38,913 bases of DNA from a virus, in the IMG/VR virus record IMGVR_UViG_3300044655_000403, positions 1 to 38,913 of that record. One strand, 5' to 3'. Below the pieces are notes generated by a model. The model searched no databases. It was not told the origin of the DNA and was given only the letters and a program-made list of their open reading frames with translations. The position numbers and the translations under genes were made by a program. This document shows, piece by piece, positions 5,311-11,970 of this stretch; the first letter of the stretch is position 1; every line of letters begins with the position of its first letter.

Positions 5311-6225
5311 ATGTACGGACACCATAGAAATTCGGGGATTCATCCCCTTGCAAACTACAACGAGGCATTCCACAAGTGGGAGTCGACCAAGCCCATTCGT
5401 GGTAGGGGTGTAGATGTAAGACCACTAGGGCATCGCAAAAGTGCTGACCAATACAAGATCGAGTTGCTACCCGAGGGGGGTGTGGCTTGTGTTCTGTATA
5501 AGACGGCAGTAGTAACCTTTTTTGAGGATGGCGATATCCGCATCTTGAATGACGATTGGAATAGTGTATCGACATGCAATTTCATAGACGAAGTTTTATG
5601 GGGTGTGCGTAGTCGCATCTATAACAACGATCTGTATGTGGGCACAGGACAAGGTGAGTTTGCGCTAGGCAAAGAGGGTATATGGCTACGCATGAATGAC
5701 AAGGGTAATCTCGAGGTCAAGACTGACAAGCTAGCACCTAGGTATGTGCATGCGATAGACCGCAAGAAGGCTAACAATGTTAGGGCGCAGTACAAGCCCT
5801 TCCTTGATTATGTTAGTAGGATGTGCAGACTCAAAGGTAATGACCCCTACCCTGTATCGGAGATGGCTCGAGTGTTTACACCTTTGGGGAATATGGGTGT
5901 CTTGTTAAACAATCGTGCTTATGACAAGTGGACTGATTCAATCAAGAATCTATTTACCCTGATGAAATCAGAGGGTGAGAGTCAGCACGACAATTTCTAT
6001 AAGGCTTTACTACTACTAGCTAACTCATATGGTAATCATAGATACCACGAACCCGAAGGCTATGTGATAACAGATAAGAAGATCAAGGTAGCCCTTGACG
6101 ATTTGATTGTCGGATTCCACCGAGATGAGGTGCTTATGCAAAAAGAGATACCACTAGGTGTAGCTCGCAGAGATAGCAACGGCAGATACTTTAGAGATGG
6201 ATGGCGCAGATTGCATGAGGCATAA
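5311..6225 (+). CDS. Hypothetical protein, 304 aa
   Basis: AAGGAGAGTAATT precedes ATG at 5311. The protein begins MYGHHRNSGIHPLANYNEAF. It has a beta-rich N-terminal half (PEGGVACVLYKTAVVTFFED) and a helical C-terminal half. No motif of a known enzyme is evident. An internal palindrome copy (5770-5784, one mismatch) reads A-N-N-V-R. The stop codon TAA (6223-6225) lies inside another copy (6221-6235). The region before it (5238-5310) holds a palindrome copy (5239-5253) and no promoter I can recognise. Function unknown. Confidence 0.8.
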   Translation: MYGHHRNSGIHPLANYNEAFHKWESTKPIRGRGVDVRPLGHRKSADQYKIELLPEGGVACVLYKTAVVTFFEDGDIRILNDDWNSVSTCNFIDEVLWGVRSRIYNNDLYVGTGQGEFALGKEGIWLRMNDKGNLEVKTDKLAPRYVHAIDRKKANNVRAQYKPFLDYVSRMCRLKGNDPYPVSEMARVFTPLGNMGVLLNNRAYDKWTDSIKNLFTLMKSEGESQHDNFYKALLLLANSYGNHRYHEPEGYVITDKKIKVALDDLIVGFHRDEVLMQKEIPLGVARRDSNGRYFRDGWRRLHEA

Positions 6226-6235
6226 CAATGTTAGG
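6221..6235 (+). repeat. Palindrome copy containing a stop codon
   Basis: CATAACAATGTTAGG, one mismatch from consensus. Bases 6223-6225 are the TAA stop of the 304-aa gene. It lies just left of promoter module copy 3. Confidence 0.88.
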
Positions 6236-6238
6236 CGA

Positions 6239-6304
6239 TTCCGAATTATTTTATTTTCTCGGCAGAATCCTTGATCTGTCTAATATTATGTGTTATAATA
6301 TAGT
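6239..6304 (+). promoter_or_regulatory. Sigma70-type promoter module, copy 3
   Basis: The -35 is TTGATC (6271-6276) and the -10 is TATAAT (6294-6299), with a 17-nt spacer. The 66-bp block aligns without gaps to 1990-2055, from TTCCGAATTATTTT through the -10. A palindrome copy lies in the leader (6340-6354), and AGGAGAATC leads into the AAA+ gene at 6399. This promoter very likely drives the MoxR/VWA cassette. Confidence 0.85.
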
Positions 6305-6398
6305 ATATATAAAATAATAAATGTTAAAGTTTTCAACCCCCTAACAATGTTAGGGCTAACGCAGTAGATGTAATCAACCACAACAGGAGAATCAAAGC

Positions 6399-7466
6399 AT
6401 GGCTGAAATAAACTTCGGTAAAACAGTAACACTAGCACAGGCATCAAACATCATTCTTTCCACACCAATGAATCGCTACTTCTTAAAGGGCGAGCCAGGA
6501 ATTGGTAAGTCGTCTCTACTTAAGTCGCTATCAGCAAAGCTACCCGACCATGAGGTGTCTTACATTGATGTGCCTAACATGGACTTGGGTGATATCGCTA
6601 TGCCCGTCATTGATCGGGAGACAAAGACTACTGCCTACTACCCTAACAGTAGATTCAAATTGCATCTGGGTAGACCCGTCATAACAATGTTAGATGAGTA
6701 CACAAAAGGTGCTGACCCGATTAAGAATATGTTGCACCCTATGCTTGAGGTGGCAAACCCTCGGCTCGGTGATATCCCATTGCATCCCGAATCAATTACT
6801 TTTCTGACAGGCAACCTTAGTTCAGACGGAGTAGGCGATTCCCTGAAAGCTCATAGTATGAATCGTATTATTCCGCTACATGTAAGAAAGCCTGATGCTG
6901 AGGAGTGGATGGCATGGGCAATCGAGAATGATATTGCGCCTGAGATTATTGCGTGGGTTAGACAATTCCCTCATGCAATGGCTAGCTACTTAGATGATGG
7001 TCAAGCAGACAACCCATACATTTTTAATCCAAAAAAAGTGCAGATGGCATTCGTGTCTCCTCGTTCCCTCGAGAGAGTATCTAACATTGTTAGGGTGCGG
7101 TCACAATTGGATGCCGATAGCTTGATATGTGCAATGAGTGGTGCGGTAGGGGAGTCAGCCTCTCGTGATATGCAAGCATACATAGAGTTCTCGGATCAGC
7201 TTCCTACTTGGGAATCCGTGATTGCTAATCCTAAGACTGCCTTAGTTCCCGAGAGTGCGGGTGCATGCGCAATCATTGTGTTCGGTGCTATCAGTAAGAT
7301 GGACAAGCAGAGTATGCCTAAGTTCATGGACTACATTGAACGATTCCAACCCGAGTGGCAAGCATGCTTTGCTATCAACATTGCTAAGTCACCAAGCAAG
7401 CAGTCTATTGCTTTCAGTTCTTCCAAGTTCGCTGATTGGGTTCAGAAGAACGAGGACTTGCTATGA
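6399..7466 (+). CDS. MoxR-like AAA+ ATPase
   Basis: The 355-aa protein has Walker A GEPGIGKS (residues 31-38), Walker B PVITMLDE (93-100) and sensor 1 FLTGN (135-139), in the order and spacing of MoxR/AAA_5 ATPases. MoxR ATPases act as chaperones or remodelers with VWA-domain partners. The partner here is at 7630-8865, and a DUF3150-like gene follows, so the cassette is complete. The start is supported by AGGAGAATCAAAGC. It is the first gene behind promoter module copy 3. Two palindrome copies lie inside: 6680-6694, which encodes part of Walker B, and 7080-7094. The stop overlaps the next start (ATGA). Confidence 0.9.
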   Translation: MAEINFGKTVTLAQASNIILSTPMNRYFLKGEPGIGKSSLLKSLSAKLPDHEVSYIDVPNMDLGDIAMPVIDRETKTTAYYPNSRFKLHLGRPVITMLDEYTKGADPIKNMLHPMLEVANPRLGDIPLHPESITFLTGNLSSDGVGDSLKAHSMNRIIPLHVRKPDAEEWMAWAIENDIAPEIIAWVRQFPHAMASYLDDGQADNPYIFNPKKVQMAFVSPRSLERVSNIVRVRSQLDADSLICAMSGAVGESASRDMQAYIEFSDQLPTWESVIANPKTALVPESAGACAIIVFGAISKMDKQSMPKFMDYIERFQPEWQACFAINIAKSPSKQSIAFSSSKFADWVQKNEDLL

Positions 7467-7627
7467 CCAAAGAAGTAACAATTAAGAAACGAGTATTTAA
7501 GGAGACTGTATCTAGGGAAAGAATAAGGCAAATCCAAGAACGAGCGATAGGCAAGTTGCGTAAAGTTATGTATGCCAAAGGTTATAAGTTCGAGGATTTT
7601 TTTGATGATTCAAAAAAGAAAGGCTAA
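7463..7627 (+). CDS. Mini sigma70 region 4.2-like protein, 54 aa
   Basis: ATG at 7463 forms an ATGA overlap with the AAA+ gene and follows GAGGACTTGCT; an in-frame TTG at 7436 is less likely. Residues 16-33 (VSRERIRQIQERAIGKLR) match the sigma70 region 4.2 recognition helix, VTRERIRQIEAKALRKLR in E. coli as I recall it. The -35-contacting positions R584, E585, R586, R588 and Q589 are all kept (here R18, E19, R20, R22, Q23), and the tail ends FEDFFDD much like FLDD. The first helix of the HTH is not recognisable: a short basic stretch (VTIKKRVFKE) replaces it. It could bind -35-like DNA, mimic region 4 to capture beta-flap or activators, or be a remnant. Confidence 0.78.
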   Translation: MTKEVTIKKRVFKETVSRERIRQIQERAIGKLRKVMYAKGYKFEDFFDDSKKKG

Positions 7628-7637
7628 CAATGTTAGG
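7623..7637 (+). repeat. Palindrome copy containing both a stop and a start codon
   Basis: GCTAACAATGTTAGG, one mismatch from consensus. TAA at 7625-7627 ends the mini-sigma gene and ATG at 7630-7632, at the centre of the palindrome, starts the VWA gene. As RNA the start codon would overlap the triloop and stem, so hairpin formation could affect initiation. Confidence 0.9.
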
Positions 7638-8865
7638 TGATATTCAAGTAGTCAAAGACAAAGAAGAACGCAGATTGAGCAAAGTTAAGATTTCAATTAT
7701 GCGTAATCCTAAGTTCGCATTATGGTCAGGCTTGATGACTGTCGGTAAAACAAGCATAGATGACAACATCCCAACCGCATGCACTAATGGTAGAGATGAA
7801 CGCTATGGTCGTGAGTTCGTTAAGACTCTAGATGATAAAGAGTTGGCATTCGTAGTGTTGCACGAAACATTGCACAAGGCTTATCGTCATCTCTTTACAT
7901 GGCGCAGGCTAAATGATGAGAACCCTCATCTTGCAAATCTAGCGTGTGACTATGTAATCAACCTTCAGCTAAAGGATATGGACAAGGATGAATTACTAAT
8001 CGCCATGCCTCAGCGTAATGGTAAGGCGATAGGTGCAGTCGATGAACGATTCCGTGGCATGAACGCTAAGCAAGTATTCGACATACTCAAGGATGAGGAG
8101 GAAGAAGGCGGTGGTGGCGGTGGTGAAGGTGGAGAAGGTGGTAAAGGTGGTGGTGAAGGCTTTGATGACCACGATTGGGAAGGTGCGAAAGCATTGAGTG
8201 AAGAAGGCAAGAAAGAGCTAGAGCGTGACATAGATCAGGCTATCAGGCAAGGTGTAATTGCTCAGCAGAAACTTGCAGGGGCAGGGGGCGGTGGATTGTC
8301 TCGAGAGTTGCAAGAGTTGCTTGAACCCAAGGTGGATTGGAGAGAGTTGCTCAAGGAGTTTGTTCGCTCTACATGTAATGCGAAAGACACAAGTTCGTGG
8401 CGCAGGGTTAATCGTAGATACCTAGGTCAGGATATCTATATGCCTACGCTAATAGGTGAGCGTGTAGGGCATCTTGTGATTGGCATTGATACGAGTGGCT
8501 CAGTAGGTGGTAAGGAATTGGCAGAGTTCTTATCTGAGGTGCAAGGCATTGCTAAAGATGTTCACCCTGATAAGGTCGATCTTATCTATTGGGATGGTGA
8601 AGTTGCAGGGCATGAGGAGTATGACTCTTCCCAAGTGGATAACATTGTTAGCTCGACCCAACCCAAGGGGGGTGGTGGTACTGACCCTACTTGCGTAATG
8701 CGTTACTTGAAAGAGAAGGTGATTAAGCCCGAGGCAATCATCATGCTAACCGATGGATATGTAGGGGAGTGGGGAAATGATTGGGATGCACCGATTCTAT
8801 GGACTATCGTGGGAGGTAATAAATCTGTTGCCTCTGTGGGTAAAACAATACATGTTAAGGACTAA
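7630..8865 (+). CDS. VWA-domain metallopeptidase-like protein (DUF2201-type), MoxR partner
   Basis: The 411-aa protein has an N-terminal domain with HETLH (residues 78-82, an HExxH zinc site) and a further His at 87. An acidic Gly-rich linker follows (about 155-178). The C-terminal von Willebrand A domain has the MIDAS motif DTSGS (287-291), a Thr at 351 and an Asp at 375 (LTDG). This layout matches the DUF2201_N plus VWA-like proteins that pair with MoxR AAA+ ATPases. It lies directly after the AAA+ and mini-sigma genes. The start codon sits inside a palindrome copy with no classical RBS apart from AAAGAAAGG about 4-12 nt upstream. A weak palindrome copy (8638-8652) lies within the gene. Confidence 0.88.
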   Translation: MLGDIQVVKDKEERRLSKVKISIMRNPKFALWSGLMTVGKTSIDDNIPTACTNGRDERYGREFVKTLDDKELAFVVLHETLHKAYRHLFTWRRLNDENPHLANLACDYVINLQLKDMDKDELLIAMPQRNGKAIGAVDERFRGMNAKQVFDILKDEEEEGGGGGGEGGEGGKGGGEGFDDHDWEGAKALSEEGKKELERDIDQAIRQGVIAQQKLAGAGGGGLSRELQELLEPKVDWRELLKEFVRSTCNAKDTSSWRRVNRRYLGQDIYMPTLIGERVGHLVIGIDTSGSVGGKELAEFLSEVQGIAKDVHPDKVDLIYWDGEVAGHEEYDSSQVDNIVSSTQPKGGGGTDPTCVMRYLKEKVIKPEAIIMLTDGYVGEWGNDWDAPILWTIVGGNKSVASVGKTIHVKD

Positions 8866-8869
8866 TCAT

Positions 8870-9112
8870 ATGAGCAAAGTAATAATAAACATGGGATGGA
8901 ATAAGGAGTTTGTTATGGATGCTGACAAAGCCCTAACATTGTTAGACCTTCTCAAAGATGCAGAGATTTACAAAGAGAATTATCGAAGTGCAGATAAAGG
9001 GGGTAGTACCTTTCATATCTTTCCCCAAGATAAGTTGTTGTGTGACATGCGTGTGTTAAGTGTTGCTTTTTATAACCTAGCGAAGTTAGCTGGCAAACCT
9101 GAGGAGAGTTAA
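8870..9112 (+). CDS. Hypothetical protein, 80 aa
   Basis: The start at 8870 (ATGAGCAAAGTA) is chosen because AAGGACTAATCAT precedes it and it follows the VWA stop by 4 nt; upstream in-frame codons run back into the VWA gene. The protein begins MSKVIINMGWNKEFVMDADK and looks alpha/beta. A palindrome copy (8932-8946) is read as A-L-T-L-L-D. Its place between the VWA gene and the DUF3150-like gene suggests that it belongs to the same operon. No family is recognised. Confidence 0.7.
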   Translation: MSKVIINMGWNKEFVMDADKALTLLDLLKDAEIYKENYRSADKGGSTFHIFPQDKLLCDMRVLSVAFYNLAKLAGKPEES

Positions 9113-9114
9113 TC

Positions 9115-9972
9115 ATGAGTATATCTAGTAGCGCAGTATTGGTAGAACTAAACATTAGTGTTTGGACTGCCAACAAGTTGGACAAGGGTGCAACCGATAG
9201 TGTGCTTGCAAGTAATAGTGCAAGTAGCGGTTCAGCACAAGTGCGTAAGAACTTAATGGCTGGAACTGACAAGCGTAAGAAGATAGCTGACTACGCTGCT
9301 AGGGCTAGGCTCTACCATAATCAGACTACGCTGTCGTGGTCAGACAAAGGTGCTAGGTTACTACCTACAAGTTTGTTCATGGACTACAAGTCAAACATGA
9401 ATGTGTATCAAAGCAACATGAAAACCATGATCGAGGACTTCTATACAAACTATGCAGACCTGATCGAGTTGTCTAAGCATTACATGGGTGATCTGTTCAA
9501 TCCTTACGACTATCCTGATATGGATACGCTTAAGTCTAAGTTCGGATTCCGATTGGTATTCTCTCCGTTGCCTGAGGGTGGTGACTTCCGTTTAGATATT
9601 CCGAAAGCGGACATGGATGAATTGGGTGAGCAGTATGAGTCAGCGTTTAATGACAGGCTCAAAGATGCCATGCGTGAACCTTGGGATAAGTTGCATAAGA
9701 ACCTTGTGCATATCTCAGAAAAGCTAACCGACATAGATGGCGATGACGATAGTAAGAAGCGGTATCACGATACCCTGATTACGAATGCGCAAGAGTTGTG
9801 CGGTTTACTTACACACTTGAACATAACAAAAGACCCATTGCTTGAGAATGCTCGCCGTTCCCTCGAGCTAACAATGTTAGGTGTTGATATCGAGGACATT
9901 AAAGAACATGCGGAAGTTCGGCAGTCTGTTAAGTCTAAGGTTGATGACATTCTTAAGAAGTTCGATTGGTAA
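9115..9972 (+). CDS. DUF3150-like protein of the MoxR/VWA cassette
   Basis: The 285-aa protein opens AVLVELNISVWTANKLDKG, which resembles the start of DUF3150 proteins (a beta strand followed by SLW-type residues and a Lys). Long charged helices follow, including a DYAARARLYHNQTTLSW segment. DUF3150 proteins are found in phages next to MoxR ATPases and VWA proteins, which is the arrangement here. GAGGAGAGTTAATC is the RBS. A palindrome copy (9867-9881) reads E-L-T-M-L-G. The molecular role of the family is not established. The assignment rests on recalled family features plus context. Confidence 0.65.
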   Translation: MSISSSAVLVELNISVWTANKLDKGATDSVLASNSASSGSAQVRKNLMAGTDKRKKIADYAARARLYHNQTTLSWSDKGARLLPTSLFMDYKSNMNVYQSNMKTMIEDFYTNYADLIELSKHYMGDLFNPYDYPDMDTLKSKFGFRLVFSPLPEGGDFRLDIPKADMDELGEQYESAFNDRLKDAMREPWDKLHKNLVHISEKLTDIDGDDDSKKRYHDTLITNAQELCGLLTHLNITKDPLLENARRSLELTMLGVDIEDIKEHAEVRQSVKSKVDDILKKFDW

Positions 9973-9981
9973 GGGGGACTT

Positions 9982-10077
9982 ATGTTTACTGTACTAATAA
10001 CAATACTTGCGTTAACAGGGGCGCTTACATGGGCTTTTGTTTTATATGTTTTGTTTAACATTTATATAAAGGATTAG
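9982..10077 (+). CDS. Single-pass membrane micropeptide, 31 aa
   Basis: ATG 9982 to TAG 10075-10077 encodes a chain that is nearly all one transmembrane helix (FTVLITILALTGALTWAFVL and on), ending NIYIKD. AAGGGGGACTT directly upstream is a good RBS. It fills the gap between two larger genes with no wasted sequence, which supports it being real. It is similar in design to the 25-aa micropeptide at 3611-3688, but sequence similarity is not evident. Function unknown. Confidence 0.58.
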   Translation: MFTVLITILALTGALTWAFVLYVLFNIYIKD

Positions 10078-10079
10078 TA

Positions 10080-10916
10080 ATGACATACGAGAATATCAAA
10101 TTAAAAAAGCATGACAAGTTTGGAGAAGGTGAGAAGGAATCAGTTATCGACCCTTTTCTCAAAAGCTTTATAGAGAAGCTAGCGCTCAAGTATCCACAAT
10201 GGACATTCGAGGAAGTGCATAACACGGCTATCTCCAATACTAAGACTTATGAAGCGTATAAGTTTAATGTTGTGGATAAGAGAGAAGTCTTAGGTTCTAT
10301 TGATAAAGAGTATACGAGCAATGGTGGGTGGCGGTATTGCGTAGACAACCATCGTATCAATGGTGTGCGAGAGCGTGGTCGTGGTATGAAAACAATCCAC
10401 GAAGATAAAGCCCTCAAGCATGTGGGTAAGTTCTTTGGTAAGAAGAATATAAACGAGAAGTTTACTGAGGCTACTCAAGTAATTGGTAGTGCGTTAGGTA
10501 GCATACACAATCAGAAAAGATGGGACTTGTCTCACAAGTGGGATGCACTCAAAGACCATGCACAACAATTCATCGTTGATAACTATGCACAGTTTGCTAG
10601 CACAGTAGCAGGGGATAAAAAACCAAGTGATAACTTAGAGAAGTTGCCGTCTTGCTATGCGGAGTTTAGTTCAGTTGATGCAATGCAAAATGCGTTGCAA
10701 AAAGGAAACGCTTACATTGTGTTCATAGATGGAGTAAACTATTCTGTACAAAAGGGCAAAGACCCTCTAGAAATAAAAACAAGTGAAGAGTTGCCCGACT
10801 TTATGCGAAGGGCAGTAGGGCTACTTAAACTAGTTGAAGATAACCAAGTAATAGAAGGTGTCGGTGTTCGTGCAAACGAAACAACTTTCTTGGTGATGCC
10901 TAACAATGTTAGCTAA
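10080..10916 (+). CDS. Hypothetical protein, 278 aa
   Basis: AAAGGATTAGTA precedes ATG at 10080. The protein is basic in its first two thirds (MTYENIKLKKHDKFGEGEKE, RERGRGMKT) and probably alpha/beta. No enzyme motif is visible. The last codons coincide with a palindrome copy (10899-10913, one mismatch), read P-N-N-V-S before the stop. It follows the MoxR/VWA/DUF3150 genes on the same strand and may be the last member of that transcription unit. Function unknown. Confidence 0.75.
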   Translation: MTYENIKLKKHDKFGEGEKESVIDPFLKSFIEKLALKYPQWTFEEVHNTAISNTKTYEAYKFNVVDKREVLGSIDKEYTSNGGWRYCVDNHRINGVRERGRGMKTIHEDKALKHVGKFFGKKNINEKFTEATQVIGSALGSIHNQKRWDLSHKWDALKDHAQQFIVDNYAQFASTVAGDKKPSDNLEKLPSCYAEFSSVDAMQNALQKGNAYIVFIDGVNYSVQKGKDPLEIKTSEELPDFMRRAVGLLKLVEDNQVIEGVGVRANETTFLVMPNNVS

Positions 10917-10925
10917 GGAGTAGAT

Positions 10926-11144
10926 ATGAGATTATTTAAACGCAAACTTGATGTAGTTAAAGATGTATCTAAGGAAAGGAAACAAGCTATGGCTACTGAT
11001 ACTAACTCTAGGTTCGTATACACAGGTGGTTCTGATGTAATGAAAACCTTTAAGCGGTATGGGTTTGTTCCACCTAGTGAATATCGTGATGATTATTTAT
11101 TTAAGATTAACAGAGAAGCTAACCAAAGAGAGAATGATGAATGA
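10926..11144 (+). CDS. Small basic hypothetical protein, 72 aa
   Basis: AAGGAGTAGAT is a strong RBS before ATG at 10926. The product begins MRLFKRKLDVVKDVSKERKQ, is basic at the N-terminus and ends NREANQRENDE. No motif is recognised. It overlaps the next gene by 11 nt. The length and charge pattern suit a nucleic-acid or protein-binding phage accessory protein, but this is only a composition argument. Confidence 0.65.
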   Translation: MRLFKRKLDVVKDVSKERKQAMATDTNSRFVYTGGSDVMKTFKRYGFVPPSEYRDDYLFKINREANQRENDE

Positions 11145-11346
11145 AGTAACCCCAAAGAAAGGTAGAGGTAAGGGGGTAAAGCCTGCAATGGTTTACTTTC
11201 CCCTCAGATTACCAACAGAAGTAATGCAGTTTTTTGAAGCTTACCCTAACAGGAATGCAAAGATTAGGGAAGTGCTAGCTAGTTATATTCAACAACAAGG
11301 AGAAGTAAATGAGAACACCAAGCAAAAAATCGCAGAAGTTAAATAG
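11134..11346 (+). CDS. Ribbon-helix-helix-like small DNA-binding protein, 70 aa
   Basis: ATG at 11134 (or 11137, as two Met codons are adjacent) follows GAGAGA. After a basic Lys/Gly-rich N-terminus (TPKKGRGKGVKP), residues of the type VYFPLRLPTEVMQFFEAYPN followed by AKIREVLASYI resemble the strand-helix-helix of MetJ/Arc or BrnA-like RHH proteins. RHH dimers commonly bind short palindromes, so this is a candidate reader of the 15-bp palindrome; that link is inference. It overlaps both neighbours, with translational coupling likely. Confidence 0.6.
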   Translation: MMNEVTPKKGRGKGVKPAMVYFPLRLPTEVMQFFEAYPNRNAKIREVLASYIQQQGEVNENTKQKIAEVK

Positions 11347-11764
11347 TTATTTAGAGTTGAACCCTACTGCTAAGGCGAGTGCGGTTGCCAAGTTGTTTAA
11401 GGTAAGTGCGCAATCCGTATATCAGCGTAAGGCTAAGCTTAAGAGCGCAGCGACTAAAAGTGATTGGAAAACCACATGGGTGGGGACAAGCAACAAGAGC
11501 GTTCGCCAGAAACCTTCAACGCTTGTACCTAACGCAGTAGCATCAATGGCATTGTTTGCAGATGATACAGTCAATCACCCTAGCCACTATAAGGTAGGTG
11601 GTATTGAGACTATCGACTTTATCGAAGCTAAAGACTTAGGGTATCACCTAGGTAATGTAGTCAAGTACATTACTCGTGCTGACCACAAAGGGAATAAGTT
11701 AGAAGATTTACAGAAGGCGCAATGGTATCTTAATCGTGCGGTTGCAAACCTAAGCAAGACCTAA
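11309..11764 (+). CDS. HTH plus DUF3310 protein, 151 aa
   Basis: The C-terminal part reads VNHPSHYKVGGIETIDFIEA, then YITRADHKGN and LEDLQKAQWYLNRAV, which is the DUF3310 pattern of phage proteins often annotated as nucleotide-kinase-like. The N-terminal 50 residues (NPTAKASAVAKLFKVSAQSV followed by YQRKAKLK) look like a helix-turn-helix, so this seems to be a fusion. ACAAGGAGAAGTAA is the RBS. The stop codon (11762-11764) lies inside a perfect palindrome copy (11760-11774). DUF3310 function is not firmly known. Confidence 0.82.
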   Translation: MRTPSKKSQKLNSYLELNPTAKASAVAKLFKVSAQSVYQRKAKLKSAATKSDWKTTWVGTSNKSVRQKPSTLVPNAVASMALFADDTVNHPSHYKVGGIETIDFIEAKDLGYHLGNVVKYITRADHKGNKLEDLQKAQWYLNRAVANLSKT

Positions 11765-11774
11765 CAATGTTAGG
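11760..11774 (+). repeat. Perfect palindrome copy containing a stop codon
   Basis: CCTAACAATGTTAGG. TAA at 11762-11764 ends the DUF3310 gene. This is the last intergenic copy; only 12225-12239 lies further right. Confidence 0.9.
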
Positions 11775-11805
11775 GGCGTTTGATTACGATAGAACCTATT
11801 AGCCT

Positions 11806-11897
11806 TGTAGATGCGAACGATTTTATTCTCAGCTAGTTGCCCCGATGCTTTTTTACGCTAGCTGAATCCAAACTCTGAGGGTGGCAGAGAATCTACA
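11806..11897 (+). ncRNA. Possible three-way-junction structured RNA
   Basis: Three nested inverted repeats lie in the 206-bp gap before the VRR-NUC gene. The outer stem is TGTAGAT (11806-11812) with ATCTACA (11891-11897). One inner stem is TCAGCTAG (11829-11836) with CTAGCTGA (11858-11865). The second is CTCTG (11873-11877) with CAGAG (11885-11889). All are perfect, and together they close a compact three-way junction. The structure ends 39 nt before the -35 of the next promoter, so it belongs to the 3' end of the upstream transcript or is a separate small RNA. I do not recognise a known riboswitch or ribozyme class. No tRNA fold is seen. Confidence 0.4.
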
Positions 11898-11936
11898 TAT
11901 CCACCCAACCCCTCCCAAATATATTTTAAATTCTCC

Positions 11937-11964
11937 TTGACAAAGTCCAACACCATGTTAATAT
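11937..11964 (+). promoter_or_regulatory. Sigma70 promoter for the DNA-metabolism genes
   Basis: The -35 is TTGACA (11937-11942) and the -10 is TAATAT (11959-11964), with a 16-nt spacer. A typical transcription start 6-7 nt past the -10 falls at the ATG of the next gene (11971), so the mRNA would be leaderless or nearly so. Its -35 differs from the TTGATC of the three early modules. Confidence 0.75.
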
Positions 11965-11970
11965 GGTGGC

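Noticed and set aside
11806-11897. tRNA or hammerhead ribozyme in the structured gap
   Set aside because: No acceptor/TPsiC pattern or CCA-end geometry, and no CUGAUGA/GAAA hammerhead core.
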